A stretch of DNA of 64,000 bases from Gossypium raimondii. Its lineage: Eukaryota > Streptophyta > Magnoliopsida > Malvales > Malvaceae. The DNA is taken from the NCBI RefSeq assembly GCF_025698545.1, contig NC_068577.1, positions 44,781,250-44,845,249 on the forward strand, read 5' to 3'. The notes under the pieces are model-generated. The model was not told the DNA's origin. It did no database searches and was given only the letters and a program-made list of their open reading frames with translations. Numbering within the stretch: position 1 is the stretch's first letter; each line of letters begins with the position of its first letter. The translations under genes were made by a program, and so were the position numbers. Positions 37,672 through 50,300 of this stretch are shown piece after piece.

Positions 37672-38048
37672 GTGTTGGGGATCGACTTGTTTAAACAATG
37701 AGAAAGAAAGAATAGAGAAAATTGTGCACACAAATTTACGTGGAAAAACTCCTCCAATCAAGAGGATAAAAAATCACGAGAGCAAATGAGACTTCACTAA
37801 TGAGCAAACAAACGAAGAGTACAAGATGGAGAAATTTAAAACAAACCCTAACCCCGAATAAAAAGCTCTCTCTGGCTAAAAACACAAAATTCCCTTAAAG
37901 GTCTCTAAAACTCTCTCTTGATTTTCTCTCTAATGTTGTGTTATTGTCCTCTTTTTCTAAGGCTTCTAAGGCCCTTTAAATAGGCTAATATTAGAGTTCT
38001 ATTATGACTATAATATCTCTGGTATAATCAAAGTTTAACTAGGAAAAC
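37672..38048 (+). repeat. copia-type LTR fragment
   Basis: TGTTGGGGATCGACTTG start, then ACGTGGAAAAACTCC and CT-rich leader-like sequence (CTCTCTCTTGATTTTCTCTC). It is truncated by the next repeat at 38049. No coding sequence. Confidence 0.45.
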
Positions 38049-39538
38049 TATAACACCCTACATCCAACCCATTCACCAAATTTAGGTATGGAGCGTCACA
38101 ATTAAAACAAATCAGACGGAAGAATAAATTTAAAATTCTAAAACCTTAAGTTTGATGAATCACCCCACAAACTATAACATAAACCCGAAACATAAAATGT
38201 GCTAACATTCATATAGAAGTTCAAAATCCATTCATAACTTATTATCGTAGCATAAGTTAAATAGGAACATAGGCATTGTTACTGAACTGTGAACAGGGTG
38301 CGCCATACTTGTGTGAAGTCTAGTTCACAAACACTTACAATCAGATAGGTTAGTAAAAACTTAAGATTTCAGAAACACAATCTTATTCACTTGTTTATTC
38401 CTGTTGGATAAGTGGGTCTCCTTATAAGCCTCAGAATGACTCAATGAGTCCTTAACATGTCCCATAAGTATAGCACAAGGCTAAACACTCTCCAACACAC
38501 CAACATCTCCCATTAAATAGAGCTTAGCTCGACATTCCATTATCTCTCCAACCTGTCCTAGGGCTTCAATGCCCAAAACATAAAGCATAAGGGTGAGTAC
38601 TCACAATCCTGTGACATGTCATTATATCCAACAGGCTCAGAAGGTTATCTTGTCATAACATTTACTTAACACAAAGCTAGCAAATCACAAGGAGCTCGCA
38701 AAAAATAAAATAATATAAAACTCGCATATCATTGTTTCATAAAAAAACTTATTTGAATACATTCATTAAACAAAGTTATTGAAAAGACTTACTCTTGGAA
38801 CTTATGTTAAAATCCTAAGCTCTTGATTAACATTATGGTTCGCACATACAAGTGGTGATCCCTAAACACTCACCAATTTATTGAATACTTAGGCAAGCTT
38901 TACTTTTCCTTGTTTTTGCTTGTAGACGGTTTTGTTGGGTTCGCAATAGACATACATAAGTTACAAACAACACATTCAACATACACACATAAACATCAGT
39001 GAACCTAGGTTCGCATATGCTGGACTTTTAATGAACCTAGTTTCCTTTGTTGCGAACCTATCCGAACATTAATAGAGAAACAAAATATTACCTTGCTTTC
39101 TAAGAGCTAATTCATGGGTTCTTAGAACTTGGTGACAAAATCATCGATGAGGAATTTTAAGAGAATAACAAAATATGAATTTATAGTCTTAATTTATAGA
39201 CTCTTAGTGTTTTAGTGTCCTTAGGATACTCTAGTTGTAATAGAAGTAAGAAGTAGTTACATGCATGAATGGTGTTGTAATATAAGTTGACATCCTAATT
39301 CTGGTATATCCCTACTTGGCTATTCTTAGTTTTGGCTCTCGACCCAACATAGTGATTACAACTCGCCAAGCCCACTAGTGAATACCAGCTCGCCTAGCCC
39401 TATGACGAACACCACCTCGCCATGTCTCCTAGCGAAATCTACTCGCCATGCCTACTAGCGAACTCCAATTCGCCAACCTTACTGGCGTATTTCAGTTCGT
39501 CAAACCCAAACTTCCAAGCCCTACTGTGGGATATTACA
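38049..39538 (-). mobile_element. gypsy-type solo LTR, reverse orientation
   Basis: Starts TATAACACCCTACATCC and ends GTGGGATATTACA. On the minus strand this reads TGTAATATCCCAC...GGGTGTTATA, an LTR with an altered last TACA. No target duplication is visible (AAAAC versus CAAAT). Toward the right end a short unit (CTCGCCAAGCCCACTAGYGAA-like, roughly 30 bp) recurs several times between 39365 and 39520. It resembles the repeat that begins at 14474. Confidence 0.55.
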
Positions 39539-40362
39539 CAAATAATAACAATAAATTTTAAATTCATTTTTTATTTTTAATTTAAATTAAAAATTAAACT
39601 TTTTATTGATTTTCATCATTATTTTTTTCTTAATTATTTCATATTAATTTTTAGAGATTTTTAAAATGTTAGTAATTATAATTATCTTGTTTGGATAAAT
39701 AATTTTATAAATTAAGTTATTAGATTTTTATGAATTGAAAACTAATTATAAAAAGAATAATTATATTAAAATATATAATGTAAAAAATATTCAATATGTA
39801 TATCATTATATTTGTGTAATTTTATAAATATTTTAATAAAATAAAATTTTAAAATATATATTAGAAATAAATAAAAATAATTTTTAAAGTTTTAATATTT
39901 ATTTTCTAGTGGGATAATGTGTATGAAATGAAATAAAATTATAATTTTTTAAAAAACCACCTCAGAAATTAAAAAGGAAAATTGAGCCACTAAAATCTCC
40001 TTTTGAAATTACTTACTAATTTTAAAATTCTCCAATGAAATCCCAAAAGTTTTGATTGTAAATTAAAATAAGAGTAATAAATATGTCAACATTTTAAAAC
40101 AAGAATATTTCGTGACAATTGTTGAATAAAAAAACTTTGGATATTCAATATTTGAGTCTGTTGAATACTAAATATCTAATACAAATTTAGATTCGGATAA
40201 TTCACATGCCAATTGAAATCTATAACTGAATTTTAATATCTTAAAATTTACAGATATTTGATTACTCTCTTTCCTATATCACCAAGAAACAAAAGATAAT
40301 TTGCAACCTTAAAAATCATTAATTATGTCCATTTGCTTCTGCCCAAGACATCAACCAACAGT
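39539..40362. other. AT-rich intergenic
   Basis: Very AT-rich DNA without coding potential. The last part (about 40200-40362) is probably the 3' UTR of the Ole e 1 family gene. No repeat family recognised. Confidence 0.5.
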
Positions 40363-42447
40363 TCAAATGCAGTAGGTTGGGGCTGTTGAGGGTCGATATA
40401 CGAAAGGTCGGATAACGTGAAAATGACCCGAGGGATGATTATAGGTGAACTTGATTCCTGTGCTGCCGTCCCCAAGATGGTTGCAGTGATCATGGAAACT
40501 ACTGATAGGTCGTGCCAAGCATGCATCCCACCGCTCACTCTCGGGCATTGTTTCGGCCACGGTGTATATCCCCTTGGAGTTTGTAAAAGCCTGATAGTTC
40601 ACTACTTCCCCAGATTTTGTAATGCAAAGAACGGCAACCTCAGCACCTGCACCAAATGAAATCCGCGGTTTGTAAATATAAGACAAACAGATCAAGTTTC
40701 ATTGATGATTTGGATATTTCTACTTGGTTCGAAATATTAGTTACAATTTGCCTAGAGAAAAACCCCGACTTTGTTGGGAAATTGCCTAGATGAACGAACC
40801 AAATTCTATCATTTAAAGCATCAATGGCATAATACAACTTTAGAGATAATGCAGATGGCATCAATGAAGCGTTGAAGTGAGGAATAGTTTTCTCCTGTTT
40901 AAGACAAATAGACTTGGGAGGAATGCTTAGTGTGATCGCTAAAGAAAGAATATTGAACATTTTCAGTTCTTCAAAATTACGAAGTTTGCTCTCGTTTATT
41001 GGTACAAGAACTGAAGACTTGGTCTACCATCACTAGAATGTGACCAACCTTAAAGGTTAGGAACAGTTCTATCGATTCCGAACAGCTTTTTCTCAATTAT
41101 GGAAATGAACAAGTACTTATTTATCAAATGCCAGACACCTTTAACAATCTATTAGAAAGTTACAGCAACTGTCCATTCTTTGATTGATAATCTACTAACT
41201 TCACCAAGCATGCAAAATGAAAAACAGACCTTTGTCTTGATCAGGATGAATTGGTGTCGTTGTCGGATCTTTACAACATTTGTAACCCTAAATCTGTCGT
41301 TTGGAACTTCCACTAAATTAAACAACAAAGTAAAAGAAAAGCTAACAGGACAGTCATCACAGTGGTGGAAGAAAAAATATCGAAACCAAAGATCATGAAC
41401 ATATCACACAATTTGACATTTTAAGCCTAACTCCTTAGACAGACTTGTGGGAGAATGCACCCTAAACAAAAAGGCCTTAGAATATAGCAGTCAGCTCAGA
41501 GACCCCTTCTAACACTATTATTGCCATTTCCAACCCAATTAGCCACCGGTTAATCTATCGAGCAAACACGAATTGTGTGACCAGGATGAATCAGTGACGT
41601 TGTTGTACCTTTACAACATTGGAACCCTAGACATGTTCTTCACAAATTGCAGTAAATTAAGCAGCAATGTAAGAAAAAAGCTAGCAGGACAGCCATCACA
41701 GTCACAGATGAAAGAAATGGAAACCAAAGATCATGAACATATCAAACGATTCCACATTTTAAGCCTATAAACAAAATTCCCTACACAAACAGGATCCAGA
41801 CAACAACAGGAGGTCAGCTCAGAGATCCTTTCTAACACTATATTAGCCGTCTGCAAACGCAATTAGCCACGGAAAATCTATCAAACAAGCTCCTATTGTA
41901 GAAGCAATTTACACAAAAGAAAAACACAATGAACTAAGCACACCATTGAAAGGTAAGTTTGTTTTATTTTCTTTGTTCAATCTTAGCATAAATTCAATCA
42001 ATCCAATGCAGTTATAATAGATAAGGCCCGCCATCACCTAATTTCATCCAAATTCAACTAAACCATTCAAGTTCATAAGCATATAAGAAGTAATTAACCA
42101 ACGAAGGAACAAACTTTAACTTTGCCCAGAAACTGAGATGCCACCGACACCTTAAGAATCATAATTCCGACACAAATACCACTTCAAATTTCAGATAAAA
42201 TAAATAAATTTACCTATCAAACAACCACGATTATGATTACAGATGAGAAAAAAGAGAGAAATGAAGAGGAAAAGAGATGGAGGGAGGAACCTTCTAAAAC
42301 ATGATCTTCAGGACCAATGGAAGAATCAGCACAAACATCACAGACAACTCTACCATGTATCTCACCAGTCCATGATTTAACACCTGAGATTAAAAATACA
42401 GCTAAGACAACAAAACCCAGAACCAGATTATTGTTCTTTGATTCCAT
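40363..42447 (-). CDS. Pollen Ole e 1 allergen/extensin family protein
   Basis: Small secreted cell-wall protein of the Ole e 1-like family; molecular function is not established for most members. Two exons, 42447-42291 and 40646-40363, join in frame for 146 aa, a usual size. Residues 1-25 form a signal peptide (LVLGFVVLAVFLISGVKS). The family start HGRVVCDVCADS follows, and six Cys are present in total, as expected for three disulfides. The tail HFHVIRPFVYRPSTAPTYC closes it. The start was chosen at MESKNNN because it gives a clean signal peptide; the frame extends upstream but without conserved sequence. The 1.64-kb intron holds a tandem duplication (41225-41895). Confidence 0.88.
41225..41895. 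repeat. tandem duplication of about 330 bp in an intron
   Basis: Two diverged copies, about 41225-41565 and 41566-41895, inside the Ole e 1-like intron. Shared words include CAGGATGAAT (41242, 41582), AAACCAAAGATCATGAACAT and GTCAGCTCAGAGA (about 41490, 41813). The offset falls from 340 to 323, so indels have accumulated. Each copy keeps a remnant open frame, but no product is recognised. Confidence 0.8.
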
Positions 42448-44752
42448 GGGATGTGTTTTGTCTTTGTGTGAGACGTTCAGTTGAGCTAACAATAAACCTG
42501 TAACAAAAGAAATGCATAAATCTACCATTTGTGATTTGGGAAAGCTAAAACCTTCCTTTTTTGGGCTCAAAACAGAGACCGAGCCCATTGCATCAAAATA
42601 GTAAAAGTTTTTTTTTGTAATTTTATTATCTTTGGAGGATAAATCAGACAATTTCTACTTGTCATCTCATTCTATAAATTAACTCAACCCTACGCTCTTT
42701 ATTCCCAATTTGTAGCCCTTCCATTCCAGGTTCCATCACTCGGGATCTGTATTTCTTTTCTCAATTTTAAGTACGAATATCCAATTCCGATGGTTTTTTT
42801 TTTTTTTTATAATTATTTTGTCTTTTGCAATTTCTCTTTCTTGTTATGAGTAAGTTCTCAGTTAAAATATTAATTTTCATCTCAATTATGTTGGATACTT
42901 TTCATGTTAGTTAAAAGTAGCCTGATTTTGTTGATGATAGATAATTCCATTTCTGATGGATGCTCATGATTGTTTTTTTTTGGGTTTTCATTTATTTTAT
43001 GAGGACCGATGAAAAAAATTTTCGTTTTCAATTATTTAATGCTGAACAATTTCATAATCCCTATGATGATTTCTTATTTTGTTTTAAAAAGTTGATAGGC
43101 CTGACTTCTATTTGAAGAATATATCATTTTGAGGGATATAACAATTTAATTTTTTATAGTGATATTTTGTAAGTTATTTGTGTTTTCTTGCTTAGATTAA
43201 ATGCTTTTGGTATTGTTGGTTTTGTGTTTTCCTTAGAATGTTGCATCCCAATGATGATGATATGGATTGTTAAAAGTAGTGCCTGATCTATATATTATCA
43301 TTTGATGATAAATACATACCGAGGGATGCCTAGGTTTTTTTTTTTCCTCCATGTAGTTTAGCTTTTATTATTGTGCTATCAATTCTGTATCTAACTGGTT
43401 TTCTTACTATTTTGAATCCCAATGATGATGATATTCATTGTTAAAAGTAGTGCCTGATCGATCGATGATCGGTTGATGATAAGTACATATACTGAGGGAT
43501 GCAAAATTTTGCTTGAACTTGGGGGGTGGTGTTCATTCATGAACACTTTTTTGTTAGCATTAATTAGAGATTCATGTATATTAATATTGTGGCATCAACT
43601 GATTTTGGAATGGCAAGGGGGTCTGGTTTCCTTGTTATCACTGAGGATTGGCAGTGTTTTGGGGTTGCTGGCTGTTATCCTACACTAATTTGCATCCCGA
43701 TGATGATGTATATGGATTGTTAAAAGTAGTGTCTGATATATTTACAATGGTTGGATGATAGATAAATACATACTGAGGGATGCATTCTTCTCTTTTTTTA
43801 CTTGTAATGAGTATTTGGTTATGAAGACTAGCATTATTAACGAAATTAATATCAAATTCAATCTCAAGGCAGTTTATGCCAAAGGCATCAGGCGAGGGCT
43901 CATAATTTGGCTTCGAAACTGGTGGCCTTTGGAATATGTCTCATCATCCCTCTAACCCAATCACTCTCAAGGTCTCGAATGATACAACCGGGCCTTGCTG
44001 CTCCCGGATTCTAAAGATATTCTATTCAATTATATATTAATATTCTAAATAAAATGACAAATCATTCAAAATGCAAGTTAAACGCACGCATATGAAATTC
44101 AACCATTAAGTTAAAGAAAGGGATTTACATTGAAATACCAGGATCAAACAAGGCGAAACTTAATGTAGTGTTGGTCGATTCATCTCGTTTAAGACGGGAT
44201 AGTTGACCCAATAATGAAGAAAAGGGATTTGGTTAATCATAACTGCCCTGCACGTAGAAAGAGAACAAATTCATGGAAAATATAAAATAATAATAAAAAT
44301 AATAAATGAAAGCAACTTTATTGTTTCTAAGGAGGAGTGAAAAATGTGAGACAAAAAATTGTTATTATTATATATACGTGATTTACTTTGAATGTGTTCA
44401 ATAAAAATATTAACAACCTTAATGGTGTTTACTATTTCAAGTATAATTTAGGTAATGTTTTTTTAACATTATGAATACCTGGTAAAGCTTCTTTCTCTCA
44501 CTTTAAATCTAACGCTAAAAAGGAGACGTTATTACCAGAATACCCTTAAAATAACTTACTTGCAGAACAACAGAAGAAGGCGTAATTTGGTTTATGATCA
44601 ACGAACGCAGCATCCAAATTTTACACTGTCCTTCATTTTTTCTTGATGAGCAAGCAGAGAAAACAAGACTTGCTTGTCTACTGAGAGTGATAATGATAGT
44701 GATACTATCTTTTTTCTTTTCAAAAAAGTGAGTCGGTAACTAGTGTGAAGCA
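42448..44752. other. intergenic between divergent genes, with a repeated module
   Basis: No gene supported. A T-rich run lies near 42792-42808. The main content is the three-copy module at 43231-43783. 44000-44740 is the upstream region of the PMD gene. Open frames here (for example 43473-43688) have no recognisable domain. Confidence 0.5.
43231..43783 (+). repeat. dispersed three-copy module of about 95 bp
   Basis: Copies at about 43231-43332, 43411-43503 and 43691-43783. Each runs from CATCCCAATGATGATGATAT through GTTAAAAGTAGTGCCTGAT to GATGATAAATACATAC and GAGGGATGC. They are separated by unrelated 80-190 bp spacers. No transposon ends found. Confidence 0.85.
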
Positions 44753-46699
44753 TTGGATGCAATGGTGGAACCAACAGGTAATGAAATTGAAAATGAAACC
44801 ACTGTTGAAGAAAGGGAAGAACTTATGGTTTCACCTTTTGCCAATGGAAAACCCTGTTTAAGAACAGCCCATTTTCTTAAACCAACATTATCTTCCATTC
44901 ATGAACCAATCCCAGACCTTTTTCCACTTTCCCCTTCTTCTCTACACGACAGTTTCTGCCCTGAACAGTGGCCTTTAAAGGTCAGCTTCACTGGTTGGAG
45001 CAACCCCAAAAAGGCTTGGGTTTTTTGGATTGATATCCTGCGTCCCGTGTACCAACCTATCTGGGAGAAGGCTGGTATCTTTGAAGCAATAATGAGCTCA
45101 ACTTACTCGACCAAAAGATATTATAATTTGGTTATCGGTTTAGCAGAGAAATGGAACCCTGGAACCAACACTTTCATCTTCCCTTGGGGTGAAGCAACAA
45201 TCTCTTTAGAAAATGTGTTGATTTTGGGAGGCTACTCTGTTGTAGGCTTCCCTGTTACATTCTCTGGTGATAGCCAAGAACTCAGGGAAGCTCAAGATAA
45301 ACTGGTTACAGAACACAAGAACATCAGAGGGGATACATGGAGAAAGATCTTTCTAACAGAGTGGATGGATTATTTTATAGGAAGCGGGAGAGATATTGAG
45401 CATGGAGCATTTCTTTCATGGTGGTTCACAAGGTTTGTTTTCCAAGATTCTGTTGGATTCATTTGTAAAAGCGTGTTTCCAATTGCATGTCTTTTAGCTA
45501 GGGGCCAAGTTGTGGCTAGCATTTACAGGGACTTGACTTTATTGAAAGAAACCATTGCTGATTCAACTAAATATAAGAGTGCTGAATTTGATGATTGTGT
45601 GTCGAAAGTTACACTTTGTTCACCAATGAAGTTGGTTCAACTTTGGGCATGGGAAAGGTTCCCAGCATTGCAGCCAAAGCCTAATGTGATCCAAGAGTTT
45701 GACCCCAGATCAGCTAGATGGAACAGTGTGAAATTTGTGAAAGTTGAAAATGTGAGGATGGTTTTGGATTCAGCAGGCGACACTTTTGGTTGGAGGCCTT
45801 ATGCTAAAGTTGTTAATAACAGGCAGTGTCTTGAATTTTACGAGAAAGAAGAGTGGGTATCAATTGATAGAAATTTGATTAAAGAATTAGTATCTTTTGC
45901 TCTATGTTTGAGGCCTTCGGAGTTGGTTGGATTAGGACCAGGATGCATACAACAGTACCTGCCGCATCGAGTAGCAATGCAGTTTGGAATTGATCAAGAT
46001 GTACCATCTCATGTTGCTCGGTCCAATAAGTCTCCGGAAATCGCTTGGAACAATTACCTGAGGCCAATTAATGGTGGAAAATTGTATATCCCATCTCGTT
46101 TCTTCGGGTCTGACGTGACTGTCCGATACTTGGAATGGTGGAAGATGGTGTCAATGCTGGTTCAGCAAGATGTGATAAAGGGTATAGTGCAGAGAAAAAG
46201 AAGTTCAAGGAAGAGGCCGAGACAAATTCCATGGGTGAAAGCTAAAAAGGGAGAGAATGAGGTCAGAATTCCTCCCGGTTTCCTTCCCAAATTAATCACT
46301 GTGAAACCTGAGCTTTTTATTGAACTTGAACCTGAAGCTTTTGAAGTGTCTAAACAGAAAGGCAATGTCACTACTAGACCAGTTGGTCATGATAATTGCT
46401 TTCTTGTTAAGGCTCAAGGTCACTCATCTTCAACGGCAGATACTGGAGGATCTGTAAAGATGGAGTTTTCCATGACGCCAGGTCAAAAGGCTATAGATAT
46501 CAAAGATCAAAGTGAAGAAACAGCAAGAGTGAGGAGAGAAGCAATTGAGAGCGAATTCGAGTGTTCGATGTATAGTAAAGATAACATCAGCAAGAATGGT
46601 GAAAGCAGTAGTACTTTTGAAGTCAACATGATAGCTTCCACACTTGAAGTTCGGGTTGCCAGGCTTGAAAGAATAGTTTCTAATCTAAATGCAGCATAG
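44753..46699 (+). CDS. plant mobile domain (PMD) protein, aminotransferase-like
   Basis: Intronless 648-aa protein of the PMD class, related to sequences carried by MULE and gypsy transposons and to domesticated genes such as the MAIN family. The biochemical role of this subgroup is unknown to me. After an acidic start comes KPCLRTAHFLKP, then the PMD domain (about residues 75-470) with QWPLKVSFTGWSNPKKAWVF, KRYYNLVIGLAEKW, TFIFPWGEATISLENVLILG and QLWAWERFPAL. A basic, NLS-like patch RKRSSRKRPRQ is near residue 480. The tail ends in a short heptad-like segment (LEVRVARLERIVSNL). The frame is fully open with no sign of decay. No terminal repeats or target duplication flank it, so it looks like a settled host gene. 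Start: ATG at 44753, with a second in-frame ATG three codons on. Confidence 0.85.
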   Translation: MDAMVEPTGNEIENETTVEEREELMVSPFANGKPCLRTAHFLKPTLSSIHEPIPDLFPLSPSSLHDSFCPEQWPLKVSFTGWSNPKKAWVFWIDILRPVYQPIWEKAGIFEAIMSSTYSTKRYYNLVIGLAEKWNPGTNTFIFPWGEATISLENVLILGGYSVVGFPVTFSGDSQELREAQDKLVTEHKNIRGDTWRKIFLTEWMDYFIGSGRDIEHGAFLSWWFTRFVFQDSVGFICKSVFPIACLLARGQVVASIYRDLTLLKETIADSTKYKSAEFDDCVSKVTLCSPMKLVQLWAWERFPALQPKPNVIQEFDPRSARWNSVKFVKVENVRMVLDSAGDTFGWRPYAKVVNNRQCLEFYEKEEWVSIDRNLIKELVSFALCLRPSELVGLGPGCIQQYLPHRVAMQFGIDQDVPSHVARSNKSPEIAWNNYLRPINGGKLYIPSRFFGSDVTVRYLEWWKMVSMLVQQDVIKGIVQRKRSSRKRPRQIPWVKAKKGENEVRIPPGFLPKLITVKPELFIELEPEAFEVSKQKGNVTTRPVGHDNCFLVKAQGHSSSTADTGGSVKMEFSMTPGQKAIDIKDQSEETARVRREAIESEFECSMYSKDNISKNGESSSTFEVNMIASTLEVRVARLERIVSNLNAA

Positions 46700-47331
46700 A
46701 AGCTTGGAAGAAATCCAAGCAAAGAAGACAGCTAAAGAAAACCGGGCCATAGTCAATCTATACATTTGATTCAGTATAAGTTTTGCATATGAGATTGGAT
46801 ATATACACACGAGCCCACAACTATGTATTTAACTTTAACCCCGTTAATTTTGCATAGATGATATAATGCTATCTCAGCTTCTATCATTATTTACATTGTT
46901 TAAAACTTTATTATCTCCCTTCATTCAGTTCCATATAAATAAAGCATGGTAGTGGTGTTACTAAAATGAAATACAATGTTGGATAGTTGTATTAGCAAGT
47001 CTCATTTGTGCACTGCTTCATGTTGCAGTGAGGTCTCTGAATTTCCTACAGAGCTTGATCTTTGGTTGTATGAAACATAAGAAAGACTGAAATTAATAGC
47101 TGTTAAAGCTTTTCTGCGATATCCGGCATTGTCAAGTAGACGTACATTTACATTTATATCAGAGGCCACTATCTTACATGATATACAAAATGTATAAGTA
47201 GCCTCAACCATTGATGCTAGTTTTCTTTCACTTCAAATTTACATCATGTAATATATATGCGCCGAACCAGAGTAACATAATCATGAAGTTTGCAAGAACA
47301 ACACAGGATTCCAAAACCAAAACCAGCAGAT
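46700..47331. other. intergenic between convergent genes
   Basis: Facing 3' UTRs of the PMD gene (plus) and the TORTIFOLIA1-like gene (minus). Open frames at 47002-47211 and 47211-47525 have no recognisable domain or lie across the exon of the neighbouring gene. Confidence 0.5.
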
Positions 47332-50300
47332 TTACTTATCAAACTGTTGCAGCTCAATTTTCCAGGCAGATGCCAATTGTAATAGAAGTTGATCAGGTAC
47401 TGCGCCTTCCCAATTCTCTGGTGGATCCATCGTGGAAGCTGCCTCATGTAAATTCAACAGAAGCTCTTTCTTCAACTCCATCGGTATACCCAATGCATCA
47501 GGTCCGTTTTCTATCACCACTTTGACCAGCTGAATAATTACAGGAAAATTTTTATTATAGTAAACTTATAAAAGAAAATGTCTAAATAGAGCAGCTTGAA
47601 GTAAATGGCTCAAAGATGAAGAATCCATACCTGTTGAATCCAGGATAGACAAATATCAAACAAATCTTGCTCCATAAGAAATTGCACAATAGAGTGCAAG
47701 GCGTCATTTGCTATCTCTTTTGATAGTTGGTCAACCATAGGGCCTGATCTATCCATCAGCTTTATAAGCAAGAGATCATCCCCTGTAGAGAGAACTTCTG
47801 CATAGGCAGAGTCCATATCACCTACTTGAAGGGCATGCATTGCGTTGCTCCAAGAAGTCCAGACAGGATCTCGCTCCGGTCCAACATTATCATCGCCAAC
47901 AGCTTCAGCAGTCAATTCAGGAACACGTCCTGATTGAGATGCTACACTATCCTCCCCAGCTACACGAATTGCTTCCAAGGTAGCTTCGTCTTTTGATGCT
48001 TGCCATACACTTCGAGCAGAAGGCCCTTCACCAAGCCTCGCAGGCCCAGGACCTTTATCCCAACCTCTCCTGCCACCAAACTGATCACTCTCATGTTCCG
48101 ATTTGGGAGATCTACTATCCCGGCTACTGCTAGCTGGAGCTCTTCTTGATACAACTTGCCCATTTCTGGAAGCACCAAATGCAGGGAAATCCCAATCATC
48201 AGGCATTTCAGATCTCCAAGAAGGTCCCCTCCCCCTCACACCTGGAACAATTCCGTCAGATTGGGCAAATCTTTCAACAAATGGAATTTGCCCATTGAAC
48301 TTGGAACCGTAGTCAGAAAAACCATTATACTTCCCTAAATGTCTATTATAAGGTCCTTCAAATGCTGCCGTGAAGTTACCACCTCTCCTGCTTGATGATA
48401 TTGATAAATCCCTAGCCATGTCTTCAACAATTCTTTCAAGTCCCCTAACTCTGTTCTCCAAAGTTACCATGCTATCATGAGAACCACCCATAAAATCCTG
48501 CAACATAACAAGGAATCTAATCAATCAAAAGAGCACTTTTGGAAGCGTTCGTAGGTGCTTAACTGAGAAATACCTGCAACATGTTCATAAGATGAGCTTG
48601 ATGTCTCTCCAGCTGCACTAACTGCCTCTGGATAGCCACCCAACTTCCTTTGTTGCTAACGAAGGACCCTTCAGACTGTCCACCCACTTTCGAGAAACCC
48701 AAACGATTTCCAGATGGCTCCCTTTGATTTACATCTATCCTGTCATCAGCATCAGTTGCCCTTTTTCTTAGGTCGTTTCCATTTATCTTCTCTTCAGGCC
48801 ATTTGTCTCGCATACCAGCAGCTCCTCTCTCTATTTTACGGTTTTTGCTGCTGGAAGATGCATGAAAATCATCTGTCTGATTGTCTCCCACACCACTCAA
48901 TCTCCTCCTCGTGTCTGAACCATTTGGATCAGACACTTCTTCACTCTTCAAGTTTGAAGAATTAAGATATCTTCGAGGAACAACTACTTCAACTGGCAAA
49001 TCATCAGAACCCCTTGTTTCGAGTTTCTGAAAGAATTCAGGATTCAACTCTCTGTCTGTTAATGCAGGTGATTTCTTCTTTAAAATTACAACTGCTTTGT
49101 CAATAATGCTTCCACCTTTGCCTTCAGAAACAGAATCTGAAGTATGTGTTTTTTTATCACCCGCACTTGGATCTTTGGAGCCATTCTTTTCTGATGATTC
49201 AGCTGACTGAATATTGTCACCATCTACAGCATTGAAACAAGTTTAATCCAATAAGATGAATGACCTACACATCAGAAGGACAACCCGTAACACTTAACTG
49301 ACACACTTACCATGAGACAAGGCTTTCAGGTCATCTGCAGCTCCATCTTCCCCTTTTCCTGCAATCTTCTTCCATAATTGCAATGCTTCTGTCATGCTAT
49401 CTCTCACAGGTTTCATCTGGTTGACCAATGATTAAACGTTACAATAGAATAAAATTTCCATGAGGCAGTGTTGAGTAATGTAAATCTGTCATATCTGCAC
49501 CATTAGAAGAGATGATAGTGAAAGGACTTCAATCCTAACCTTGCTTAATCATAATGTGCTAGCTGAAAGTCCCTTGAAAACCAATCTAGAAAGCATGGAT
49601 GCATACAGTCCAAACCCACATTTTCTATTAGTCTATATTCTGTCACACAATTAACCCTAGGATTTCTAATTATATCAAGTTCCTACAAAAAAAAGGGAAA
49701 TCTATGTGGAGGATATGCATGTTTTCCCGAAGCAAAGTGACCAGATCAACTCATATAATGAAGAAAAGAAAGTACATGGTCTGACACCAGTCATGTCCAA
49801 AATATGTATCAAAGTCATGGTCTGACACCAGTCATGTCCAAAATATGTATCAAAGTAATATACATATATATAAGTATGTATGCATGCAAGAAAAATGACA
49901 CCAAAAAGCTACCCTATCAAAGCGACAACCCTCAAGTATGGTTATTGTCGAAGATGCTCTATCTGCAATCAAGTTGCTTGAATGCAGTGCCAATGCACTT
50001 AAAGAATCTGCAGCTGCCTTTCTCGTCGCCCAATCTGTGCTCCCAAGGCATTCGTGGATGCTTAGCAGCAATGCTTCCAAGCTCTGAGGTGCAATTGCTC
50101 CCACCTACACGATCATCATAAATTTACAGAACTTCAATTTTCTTTTCCTATTTTTTGACCAAAAAAAAAATGTTCCTATTTGTGGAATTTTCCATATCTA
50201 TTCCCCACCTAGCTACCTAATTCACATGATCAAATAGAACAAGATCTACAATACCAGCCAAAAAAACAAGCACAAAGTAAACAATAAAGAAACTACAAGA

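Noticed and set aside
38044-39543. Target duplication for the reverse LTR
   Set aside because: Flanks AAAAC and CAAAT do not match, so boundaries rest on the termini only.
46162-46371. Antisense frames inside the PMD gene
   Set aside because: Shadows of the 648-aa reading frame on the opposite strand.
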